From: Leuctra nigra
Taxonomy: Eukaryota; Arthropoda; Insecta; Plecoptera; Leuctridae
Length of the DNA: 64,000 nucleotides
Assembly: GCA_934045905.1 (NCBI GenBank)
Contig: OW203768.1
Span: 5,980,316 to 6,044,315 of the forward strand
Direction: 5' to 3'
Positions within the stretch are counted from its first letter, which is position 1. Every line of letters starts with the position of its first letter. This document shows positions 35,678 to 45,520 of this stretch, in pieces. A model generated the notes under the pieces. That model had not been told where the DNA came from, made no database searches, and saw only the letters and a program-made list of their open reading frames with translations. A program made the position numbers and the translations under genes.

Positions 35678-36290
35678 GTAAGGTCCTAGGGGGGAATAAG
35701 GCCCAGTGGGGAACAAGGCCCACTCTAAATATCTCAGGAGTCTGAAATCTGGGGCACAATTTATGAATCCTCGTTTGTAAAGTACCACTAGTTTGGTGTG
35801 TTAGCGAAGTTTTGTGTCGATAGTCCAAACCGTTTTGAAACCAGACTAAGAAAAATGAGAAAAATGATGAAAATGGTGATTTCTTTGTCTAAATTCTGTC
35901 ACCGAGTCGTGGCTGTGCGATATGCGGAAATGAACTGTTATGAAAGCATATGAATGTGCATAGATTGTCATATTTGCTATCATTATGAATGTGTGGGCTT
36001 GAAGACAGATGATGGGGATGATTGTATATGGGCTCAACATTCTGATTAGTGGTTTACTATAGGAGGGCCTTGTTCCCCACACATGAGGGGAACAAGGCCC
36101 ACAGGTAAACTTTTTTTCAAGGTCAATTTTTATACTATTAGGATAATTATGTTTGGTCAAATTCAATATCAACTTGACCACAATAGATCAATGGTCAATA
36201 TTAACTTGTGTTTGCACATTATTTGTGCGTCCATTCCAAAATATCTATCAAAACAATTAAGGTGGGCCTTATTCCCCCCTAGGACCTTAC
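35678..36290. mobile_element. 613-bp MITE with GTAAGGTCCTAGGGG ends
   Basis: GTAAGGTCCTAGGGGGGAAT at 35678 is mirrored by its complement ending at 36290. A subterminal GGGGAACAAGGCCCA motif recurs at about 35707 and twice near 36067-36103. No transposase is present. The flanks do not show an unambiguous target duplication. Confidence 0.8.
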
Positions 36291-36606
36291 GTAATTTTGT
36301 TTTGTAGTTTTGATAAGTTTTATGACTCGGAAAACGCTGCGTGATCATGGAAGACCTCTTTAGAATTTGGGGGCGGACGCGTCCCCTCACTTATTTTTCT
36401 TATATGTAAAAAATTGGCTTAAAATTGTGTACAAATCGCGTAGAAAGGCACCAAATTTGGTCCTGAAATTCTAATTTCTCCTGAGGCTATGTGCCCCTGA
36501 CCCGCACTGTCTTGGGGGGGGGGCTCCCCCCCCTTGTTTTCGAAAGCAAATATGTTTTCCTGACATCGCCGAGCGTCCACCCATTTATTATTTTACAAAT
36601 TAAGAC

Positions 36607-36905
36607 GGCTGGGTAGTGAGTTTGACCTTGAAGAGTTTTTTAATCGAATTTGGGGTGTTTAGAACCCGAAAATTTAGTAATTTTCGGGAGGTGTTTAGAA
36701 CCCGAAAATTTAGTAATTTTACGGGTTCTAAACACCTGTTGGACAAAATAAAACTAATAACTTATTCCAAACTATGAAATTATTTTCATTGAACTGTTCT
36801 GAATTCACGTCCATAGCCCTATTTTGTTAACAATTACACTGGAAAAAGATATTGATAAAAAATCGATTAAAAAACTCGTCAAGGCCACGCTCACTACCAA
36901 GCCCT
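36607..36905. mobile_element. ~300-bp imperfect inverted-repeat element
   Basis: GGCTGGGTAGTGAG...AGAGTTTTTTAATCGA on the left pairs imperfectly with TCGATTAAAAAACTCGTC...CTCACTACCAAGCC on the right. A direct repeat followed by an inverted one of GTGTTTAGAACCCGAAAATT lies inside (36655-36740). Confidence 0.65.
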
Positions 36906-37080
36906 CTTAATCACTGAATTGGTCAATTTTCTAGTGAAACCAATAGGCCGATTTTGCTATAAATCAAGAACAGTTTGGTGAAAACATTGGCCTGATCCGT
37001 TACTTCGTTTGAAAATAACGAAAATAACACAATTGAAACAAACGGGATACGAGCCATGAGCAATTGTAATCGATTGTTAT

Positions 37081-37608
37081 TGAAGTGCTGCAAGCGCGAG
37101 CTATTTGCCACATGTTGCAGGCACTTTTTTGGATACGATTGGAGACAAACTCGGTTGACGAAATTATTTGAATTTTTAATAATGATTAGATAAAAGACGT
37201 TTACGGTGATAATTGGTACATTTTTAATTTTTTGTTTTGTTAATTAGTAATATTTAATTGATTTTTGGTGAAAAATTGTATATTTTCTTGTCTCAATAGG
37301 TGCCATATGAAATTTATTTTTAAAAATGTGCCAAGTGATAACCATAAGTTTGTCTTTTATCTTATCATGATTAAAATTTGAGATCAATTGGTTAACGGGT
37401 TTGGTCTCCAGTCGTATCGGAAATTTCATAGTTTTGAGCGGTTTTGTTGAATTACCGTTGCCTAATTAATAATGCAAGAAGCAAAAATTAAAAAGTTCTA
37501 CTAATATACAACCAGACTGATCACATGAACTTCCTATCAAAGTTACACCCACTTATGAAACAATTTTTCTCACTCAATTTTCTAAAGCAGCCGAGCGCTT
37601 GTATCACC
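37081..37608 (+). repeat. Copy Y of the GCCGAGCGC-terminated repeat family
   Basis: This is the right arm of the TTAA-flanked composite, parallel to copy Z (29490-30000) and inverted relative to the arm at 32639-33480. It starts near GAAGTGCTGCAAGCGCGAGC, the position at which the left arm carries the 30-bp satellite. Confidence 0.65.
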
Positions 37609-38134
37609 TTAAAAAATGCATTTTCATAAAAAAAAATCGCTAATCTGCTGAATTATTATTAAACTTCTAAATGCGCCCCCCCCCCCCCTCCCCCCTTCAC
37701 ACATTAGTGTGCACTGAGCGCCTTCTTAATGAAAAGTAGACCATTTGTGCAGACAACAAAATGACTTGTATGCTCACTCCAAAATGACAGATGATAGTTC
37801 ACTTAATCAAAACATCATCAACGGTTCAAATGATTTTCTGCTCCATTACAACACGTAGAATGAATGTGCAAACACTGCCATGCATTCACCTCACTTACTG
37901 ACGTCGTTCTGACGTCTAGACGTATCTTTGGACAACCCTAGTTTCTTTAGATCGCATGTAAGATAGATAACCACTCTATGTACCAACCGCAAGTCACTTT
38001 GCAGTTTTTTATCCCATTTTATTTGCGTACTTAGTAATTAGAGATTATGTAATGTTACACTAATAGATTAAATTTATAGAATGCTATTTTCGTATCAGAG
38101 TCTGAAGTCCATCATGAAAGTAAGGAAGTGCATA

Positions 38135-38157
38135 CCCCCCCCCCCCCCCCCCCCCCC
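38135..38157 (+). repeat. 23-base poly-C run
   Basis: The run is uninterrupted and lies in AT-rich non-coding DNA. Confidence 0.9.
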
Positions 38158-38427
38158 ATACCATCTAGACATATGGAAGTTATACCGCCACAAACACATG
38201 CTGTTCTTTTCTGGGATGTTATAGTCTATAGACATCAGTGAAGAATTTAAAGGGCCTAGTTATTTTCACTTACATTGAACCGTATGCATAGTGGAGACAT
38301 GCAGCAACATCATAAAAATAATAAGTGCATGGAGAACATTTGCTCACACAATTTAATAAATATTCTTGGAATCTTTTTTTCTGGCTCTTGGCTGGCGTAT
38401 TTGAGCGCGTGGCTTGCACGTGGGCCC

Positions 38428-38521
<94 letters not shown>

Positions 38522-38546
38522 TGGTGGGGGGGGGGGGGGGGGGGGG
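38428..38546 (+). repeat. Compound microsatellite (GT)n(GA)n followed by poly-G
   Basis: About 11 GT units pass directly into about 35 GA units, then after ATGTGGT come 21 G. The open frame here (poly-RE) comes from the repeat. Confidence 0.95.
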
Positions 38547-39594
38547 TTGTTACGTGTCCCTAAAGACTAAAGTCACTCATCGTTTCACTCTAAATTACGC
38601 TCCAAGTTGAATTTTACCAACTGAGAACGACATCATTCTCTTTTGATTGCAAAATAATTATAAGTTAATTTTCAAATAACCGTTTTTGAAATGTTCAAAT
38701 TCATTTTTTCAGAAATTGGAACGAAAGTTTAAGATAATAACAAAATCATAAGATAATTTTAATATTTTGTACGACGCTGAAAATTAACGACTTTATACTG
38801 TACATTTTGACAATCGTAAATTATAAATCATCGTAAAACATTAGTTCAGTATGTAGGTTCAAGAACATACATGAACAAATACCCTAACCTCCCTGACCCT
38901 AACCACCGAATAATAAGACACTGAAGCGTTGCTAAGCTAAGCGAGCACGACGCCAAGCAAGAAGACGGTGTTGTTGTGACTGGATGCAGTTCTATTCTCA
39001 TCGTGTTAGTCGCTATCAGTGCATTGACATGGTTGCATGACTTATCTCTCAACAAACAACACCACTGTCGCGTTATCTCTCTCATGTTATCATAGCAGAT
39101 GCCAGGTTCAAGACCGGGCGAGGTCATTACACAACCAAGTGCCAGTGTGCAGCGTTGCACTCCACTGCAACTAAGATGCATGATTATTAGGGCTAGGATG
39201 CTAAGGACATGTCCCTTTTTTCAGATACGTCTAAAAATGATACATAAATATGTTTCATGTGTTCCTGATTTCAAAAATAAGTGTTTTATTTTGCCAGAAA
39301 ATTCCCTTTTTTTAATTCTTTATGAATTCAGTCCTTTTCTTGCAATCCTTTACTTGGATGGCCAACAACGATACTTGACACATTGACACATTCATATAAT
39401 AATTTAAGTTAATTTTAATATATTACTCCAAATTCAACTGCTAAACTAATAAATCGAATAATAATATGTTGACGAATATTACAAAGCTAACATTTCATAA
39501 TTGGTCCGTTTTCGGGATGGTCCTTTTTTAATAGTTTTTTTAATGTACTATTTGCCTGCCTTATTGGATTTTTCATAGGTCGTAATCATCCTAG
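38547..39594. other. Intergenic DNA without a supported gene
   Basis: The DNA is AT-rich. The small open frames on both strands have no recognisable composition or motifs. Confidence 0.5.
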
Positions 39595-39596
39595 CA

Positions 39597-39728
39597 GCCC
39601 TATAATGATTATGATGATTATTGGGGGGATGATGATAAAGAAGAGGTAAGGATGGACGGTGGGAAGAAGGATGTCGTGGCCTGGTAGAAGGAACCTATCC
39701 GTAATTTGCCTGTCGACTTAGGAAAGCT
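39597..39728 (-). mobile_element. SINE body fragment, copy 3
   Basis: Read on the minus strand it has GACAGGCAAATTACGGATAG, CAGGCCACGACATCC, TTCTTCCCACCGTCCATCCT and a CATCATC-rich tail, as in the other copies. The tRNA-like head is missing. Confidence 0.65.
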
Positions 39729-39854
39729 AAGACAATTCACAGTGAAAAGGGATCATCTCGTACAGGCGGGTAGCTTAACACTTTCATCATGGGGGTGGGG
39801 GGGGGGGGATTGCGACACCCGGAAGGGGGTCGGGGGCCGAAGCCCCTCAGTCTC

Positions 39855-39950
39855 AGACCCGCAGGGCGTTTTTTTAACTTTAATAACTTAAAAGTGATTC
39901 TGGGGCTTTAAAATGCACGCAAATCTCCAATTGTTGCCCCACAGCGCGAT
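39855..39950 (+). repeat. Isolated GCAGGGCGTTTTTTT module
   Basis: CCCGCAGGGCGTTTTTTT, AAAAGTGATTCTGGGGCT and ATTGTTGCCCC occur in the same order as in the intron 4 hAT-like element (9985-10205). It is a fragment of the same module. Confidence 0.55.
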
Positions 39951-40003
39951 ATTCACATATATTCACATATATTCACGCGATATTCACAGATATTCACATA
40001 TAT

Positions 40004-40273
40004 TCACAGGGGAATATCATTTACGAGAAACGGCTCAATTTCCTGTGAATTTATGTCCATGTTGGAGTCTGGAAATCCTGAATCCCCACTCCAACCCATG
40101 GAGCCTGTTGATGTGGATACACATGTCAGCTGGTCACCTGCACTGGTGGCCGGCACAGGTCGCGACGTGGTGACCGCGCCGGGTCGCACGGGGTCGCCAC
40201 TCGGCCGCCTGCACGGGTTGCGACGCAAGATGGACGGCGACTCCCCCATAGCGCGAGCCTCATCGTCCAGGAT
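40004..40273 (-). CDS. Candidate terminal exon of an unrecognised minus-strand gene
   Basis: On the minus strand an acceptor CATCTAG (with a CTAAT branch-like motif upstream) opens 89 codons to a TGA at 40006-40004. It reads ILDDEARAMGESPSILRRNP, continues through a Pro/Arg-rich middle, and ends DSNMDINSQEIEPFLVNDIP-L. The GC content is high against AT-rich flanks. The plus strand is also open (ATG at 40053 to TAG at 40277). I prefer the minus reading because more codons follow the purine-any-pyrimidine pattern (about a third against a quarter). I do not recognise the product. Confidence 0.4.
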   Translation of the reverse strand: MLDDEARAMGESPSILRRNPCRRPSGDPVRPGAVTTSRPVPATSAGDQLTCVSTSTGSMGWSGDSGFPDSNMDINSQEIEPFLVNDIPL

Positions 40274-40324
40274 CTAGATGTCATGTCATTAGTTTATAGT
40301 GTACATGGAATTGTGTTACAAATG

Positions 40325-40500
40325 AAACTTGAAAAAGTTGATGGCCTAGTTGAAAATGAAAACGAGAACTCTTTCAAACGTCTATTCAGTACTTGTCACG
40401 TTTTAAAACCATGTTTGAATTATTTAAAACTTGAAAATTTGATGGCTAAAGTATAGTTTTCAACTTTTTCAAGTTGTGTTCAATAAAACGTCACAAAACC
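40325..40500. repeat. Degenerate hairpin repeat
   Basis: ACTTGAAAAAGTTGATGGCC to the left and TTTCAACTTTTTCAAGTTGT to the right form a loose inverted repeat. The phrase GGCTAA(A/G)GTATAGT is shared with the loop region of the hairpin at 44503-44662. Confidence 0.4.
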
Positions 40501-41510
40501 TATAACAAACCTAACAAATGCCCCTCGAGGTATACATCTCACTAACCCAATGCAAAAGGTATTCCCTATCTACCCCCCCCCCCCCCCCTGGTAGAAATTC
40601 AACAGGCTCCCATGCTCCCTATTCTCGAATCGAAACCGCACGTGCGAAAATGTTTAACTATGCGAAATCAAGTGAAATCTTTTGTTTTATCAATGATAAT
40701 GTAGCTGAATCCATATTGTACAGTGACTCATTTCTGTATGGGGAACATTTTTTCAACATGTTCTATGTTCAAATCTACTTTATCGATTTCTCGTTTAGCG
40801 TCCACCTCAAGGATGTCTACCTCAAATATACGAAATTAATAAAACAGATGTGGATGAACGTTTTCTTACCTTCTCATAATTGTTTTTCTTGAGAAATCCC
40901 CACTTGGATTCCCAGCATTTCTGTGCGATTTCTTGTAGGGCGACGCTCTCCTTTCTGCGAGAAAATGTCAAGAGGAAAGAAGGATTATCTCTCAGTCTTC
41001 TCATCTTGTACTTCGCAATGTGAGGACAAAGCGACACTTAGACGCGAATAAAATATGCGATGCAGAAGAAATGGACGAGATGAAGTAAAAGAAGTACCAT
41101 CGGGAACATTCTATGTGAAATACTTAAAATGTAATCCAAAGATGTCGTGAATTTATGAGTGTAATGGGACAGACAGTTATTAAAATATATATGGTTTGGT
41201 GCACAATATGAAATAAAATTGAGTTTTCAACAAATTGTGAGCACATCAGTTTCTCTATTGTAAATTTATAATGAAACTAGTAAATGCATTTGAAAAACTT
41301 ATCAAATGTTCAATCCTTTTCAAACCTTTGAAACATTTGAAGAAAAAAAAATAGAAAAGAGAATGAATGAAAGGACTGTCTGTTCTTTAATATCATACTA
41401 TTGAGCATCACCTGATTGGTTAAAAAGTGCAAAAATTTACTTTTGGACCTCAAAGAAATTTTACATGGTCAAAGACCGACAATCTATCATATTTTATACA
41501 TTTTCGGCGA

Positions 41511-41656
41511 AATCGGTCTTTCAATACTCTGCTAAAGTCTCAATTAGCTCTTAACAGTTAGTTAATGGTCATTCTATAGGAATGCGTCATTGTTTGTTGC
41601 TATGACAATACAGTCATAATCAACCGTTTATAAGTTAGCAGAGTATTGAAAGACTC
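41511..41656. mobile_element. ~145-bp MITE
   Basis: GGTCTTTCAATACTCTGCTAA on the left (about 41515) is mirrored by TTAGCAGAGTATTGAAAGAC on the right. The interior (TCATTGTTTGTTGCTATGAC) resembles that of 33210-33355. No coding is seen. Confidence 0.65.
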
Positions 41657-42176
41657 GCCCTAAACAGAGTTGATGCATCTATCAATAAATGCACCGCAAT
41701 TTGATCACGTGCAAATGATTGGGTTATGCTGTCACTCTCTTGCACAGATCAGCAACTTATGCACAGCAGTTTATATACACGAACGAAACTGTCTCACTCA
41801 GATGTCTGGGACACGCAAAGGTCCAGAATAAACAAGATAAGGGCCCGTAAAAAATGAAAAATTTGGTGTAGCCTACAAACCAAAAGGCCCGGAACCCGGA
41901 TGCAATTCATAGCACGATAACATATTTTGTTTAATAACAGCAATGCGAAAATTGAATTTAGCACTTTGACATGTCAGATATAACTTATTATAAATTTAGG
42001 TATTGTAAATCGATGTATTTTTGTAAAGTAAGCGATTTCATTTCATATTAAAGATTTCTTCAGAGCATTATAGCTATCAAATATGGCAAATATACATATA
42101 ATGACACTATTCTGAATGGTGCCAGCAAGATGGTGTTAACAATGAACATGCAAACTCCTATCATCACAGATAAGTG

Positions 42177-43488
42177 CCTGGGTCTCCGGTGTCTGACAGA
42201 GCATTGTCCTCGCGATGATGATACTGATGATGCATCACCGACATGGCTTCCTCCTGCAGTTGATAATGATCATGTTGTCGACATCACAATGGGCGTGTTG
42301 CAACGCGAACAGTGTTGACTTTAGCAGACTGTGATTCGTGCCTGGGTCTCTGGTGTCTGACAGAGCATTGTCCTCGCGATGATGATACTGATGATGCATC
42401 ACCGACATGGCTTCCTCCTGCAGTTGATAATGATCATGTTGTCGACATCACAATGGGCGTGTTGCAACGCGAACTGTGTTGACTCTAGCAGACTGTGATT
42501 CGTGCCTGGGTCTCTGGTGTCTGACAGAGCATTGTCCTCGCGATGATGATACTGATGATGCATCACCGACATGGCTTCCTCCTGCAGTTGATAATGATCA
42601 TGTTGTCGACATCACAATGGGCGTGTTGCAACGCGAACTGTGTTGACTCTAGCAGACTGTGATTCGTGCCTGGGTCTCTGGTGTCTGACAGAGCATTGTC
42701 CTCGCGATGATGATACTGATGATGCATCACCGACATGGCTTCCTCCTGCAGTTGATAATGATCATGTTGTCGACATCACAATGGGCGTGTTGCAACGCGA
42801 ACTGTGTTGACTCTAGCAGACTGTGATTCGTGCCTGGGTCTCTGGTGTCTGACAGAGCATTGTCCTCGCGATGATGATACTGATGATGCATCACCGACAT
42901 GGCTTCCTCCTGCAGTTGATAATGATCATGTTGTCGACATCACAATGGGCGTGTTGCAACGCGAACTGTGTTGACTCTAGCAGACTGTGATTCGTGCCTG
43001 GGTCTCTGGTGTCTGACAGAGCATTGTCCTCGCGATGATGATACTGATGATGCATCACCGACATGGCTTCCTCCTGCAGTTGATAATGATCATGTTGTCG
43101 ACATCACAATGGGCGTGTTGCAACGCGAACTGTGTTGACTCTAGCAGACTGTGATTCGTGCCTGGGTCTCTGGTGTCTGACAGAGCATTGTCCTCGCGAT
43201 GATGATACTGATGATGCATCACCGACATGGCTTCCTCCTGCAGTTGATAATGATCATGTTGTCGACATCACAATGGGCGTGTTGCAACGCGAACTGTGTT
43301 GACTCTAGAAGACTGTGATTCGTGCCTGGGTCTCTGGTGTCTGACAGAGCATTGTCCTCGCGATGATGATACTGATGATGCATCACCGACATGGCTTCCT
43401 CCTGCAGTTAATAATGATCATGTTGTCGACATCACAATGGGCGTGTTGCAACGCGAACAGTGTTGACTCTAGCAGACTGTGATTCCTG
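42177..43488 (+). repeat. 164-bp satellite, eight units
   Basis: Units start at CCTGGGTCTC: 42177, 42341, 42505, 42669, 42833, 42997, 43161 and 43325, exactly 164 bp apart. They differ by single bases. Each contains GATGATGATACTGATGATGC and GTTGTCGACATCACAATGGG. 164 is not divisible by 3, so no long frame forms. The first unit is open with upstream sequence for 62 codons, which I regard as chance. Confidence 0.97.
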
Positions 43489-43929
43489 CCTGGTCCATCA
43501 CCAGGTGCCTGCTTGTTGTATTGGGGGCTCGTCACTTTTGGCCAGACAGAGTTCATGTGATTCAATAGTGGGCCAAGACAACGATATTCAAAATTCATTG
43601 AAACCCCCAAAGTTGAATTTAATGAAATGCTAAAGCTTTTTGTTCCTGTAATCTCACTTCAGGGATGTACCACATGTTTAGAATCTAAAGAAAATGCTCT
43701 ATTTCTAGGGATACGTTTCAACAGCTCTTAATTTTTTGTGTCTGGTAATCTAGGATTCTTTGCTTTTAAAACGCACGTGAACTTCCCAAGAGTGAAACCC
43801 ATTTAGTCCCCTTCTATCGTGTTGCTGCCAGTACCTTTGGTGCCATTTCTATTTCACCAAAAGTTGATATTTATTACGCCACTGCCTTCTGACTCTTAAA
43901 GATAGTATTTTCGATTCCTTTTCTTTCAT

Positions 43930-44015
43930 TCTCCTCAGAGTCAGTCGTGCAGCAACCCACCAATAGGCCACGACCGTCTACCATCCATCCTTCACCGTGT
44001 TCCCCCTAGTTGCAG
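43930..44015 (+). mobile_element. SINE body fragment, copy 4
   Basis: CCTCAGAGTCAGTCGTGCAG is followed by AATAGGCCACGACCGTCTAC and CATCCATCCTTCACC, the shared body. Head and tail are missing. Confidence 0.55.
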
Positions 44016-44502
44016 CGCTTTGCGAGGTTGAAGACCATTATGACACAACATTAGGACAATGGTGGAAATGACAACTTACAATATGCCATCCTGGACCACT
44101 CTGTCTCTGTCTGGACGACTCTTCTGTGCGGGTTGACTCTCTTTCCTCTCCGTCTTCTTTGCACCACTAGACATGTCTGCAACACGAGCAGTTCTTTCTT
44201 TGCCACTGCTTTGCTCACAAGGTTTACAAGTCACATTACGATAATTCGGATGATTTAATCAAGTAACTCCTCCTTAGCAGTTATGATATATATTACGCAA
44301 ATGCAAATTCAAAAACGTTCCAAAATTAAATGAGTTCGAACAGTAATTCTGAGTACATCTAATCACATTCACATTGTAATGGTGAGATGACTTATTTTGT
44401 AAGAGAATACTTCAATAAAACTATATTTGTTGACATGGCAATTGATAGAACTTGATTAGATAATTTCAAAATGCAACGGAAAATCGAGAAAATGTACAAC
44501 CA

Positions 44503-44662
44503 GGAGCCCAAGTCTTGAAAAAAGCGTTTTGAAACCGTCTGGCGTTTTCATTGATCAAAACGAAAAAAGTTGAAGGCTAAGGTATAGTCGTCAACTTTTT
44601 TACGTTTTGATCAATGAAAACGCCAGACGGTTTCAAAACGCTTTTTTCAAGACTTGGGCTCC
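44503..44662. mobile_element. 160-bp hairpin element with ~71-bp near-perfect arms
   Basis: Arms 44503-44573 and 44591-44662 are reverse complements with one single-base indel; the loop is ~17 bp. The ends read GGAGCCCAAGTCTTGAAAAA and its complement. The same AAGTCTTGAAA terminus occurs in the fold-back at 31241-31745, so the two are probably related. Confidence 0.85.
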
Positions 44663-45449
44663 AGGGACAGAAAATATTTTGTTCATTATTGGAAAATCAA
44701 AAACGAAAATCATTTGCAGGACGGTCAACCAATAGCATAACTTAGAGGAATTAGTGCTGCCTGCTGGCTACACTAATACCTCTTAGGCATAACTAGGCAT
44801 AACCATTGAATAAAGAAATATTTGGGGGATTGGGTTATGCCATATTATTTTCGAAACACGGTCTCAGAAAGGTAAATGAGGGAAGAGATTTGATTTCATT
44901 TGATTGTGGAATCCAATCCTTCCCCTTTTTGGATTATCGATCCAGTCTCAAATCTAATTCGACCAAATAAACTAAACTTAAAATCGTCGTTTTTATATTA
45001 TAATGATCAAAATTAATTTAAATTTGTATCAAGTTGTACCCTCATCAATCATCTAACTACCCTTTCCATAAAGCAAAGCGCCATATTTCGTACTCTAACT
45101 AGCAAAACCCATAGGTTGAAGCAGACATCATTATTGGTTACAAATTACTATGTCTTTATACGGCGTCTAATGACACTTCTATTAGCAAACATAATACATT
45201 TCCCCCTCATTTACTTCAACATAAAACCCCCTCATCTTACCCTGAGCGATGAAACGAGAGTGAAGTCAACCAGAAACGCCGATAATATGAAAAATCTTCC
45301 CTTTGTTTCTCTTGCAGAGTACTCGGCTGGATTATTACCGCTATTTTGCTTGGCTGTCGCTAGGCAACCAGCGAGCAGCTATGTGAGGAGTGTTGCCTAG
45401 ATGCAGGGGGTCAGTAATCAAGCAGGGAGAAATCATGGAGTGGCGTAGT

Positions 45450-45520
45450 GGTGTAGCCGCTGGCCGTCCTTTAATTAGTCTGACTGAGTGGGTAGTGGTT
45501 TCCTCAGTCGAATATGAACT
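45450..45520 (+). mobile_element. SINE fragment, copy 5
   Basis: CTGGCCGTCCTTTAATTAGT, CTGACTGAG and TTTCCTCAGTCGA match the copy near 27890-27940. It is only a short fragment. Confidence 0.45.

Larger units (their letters stand above)
32639..37608. mobile_element. TTAA-flanked composite bounded by inverted GGTGATACAAGCGCTCGGC ends
   Basis: GGTGATACAAGCGCTCGGC at 32639 is mirrored by its exact complement ending at 37608. Both are flanked by TTAA (32635-32638 and 37609-37612). The two arms are homologous for over 500 bp (AAAATTGAG, GTGTAACTTTGATAG, GTATATTAGTAG, AATTAGGC, GATACGA(C/T)TGGAG in the same order) but diverged. Between them lie the 30-bp satellite and two further inverted-repeat elements. 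No transposase frame is present. It may be one ~5-kb non-autonomous element with TTAA target preference (as in piggyBac) or two copies in opposite orientation. Confidence 0.55.

Noticed and set aside
38325..38570. Open frame with poly-RE and poly-G segments
   Set aside because: It is the GT/GA/G microsatellite.
42177..43488. CRISPR-like array
   Set aside because: Units are uniform 164-bp direct repeats without repeat-spacer alternation, in a eukaryotic genome.
45345..45375. RFX-type X-box (GTCGCTAGGCAAC)
   Set aside because: It fits the degenerate consensus, but dozens of chance matches are expected in 64 kb and no gene start is adjacent.
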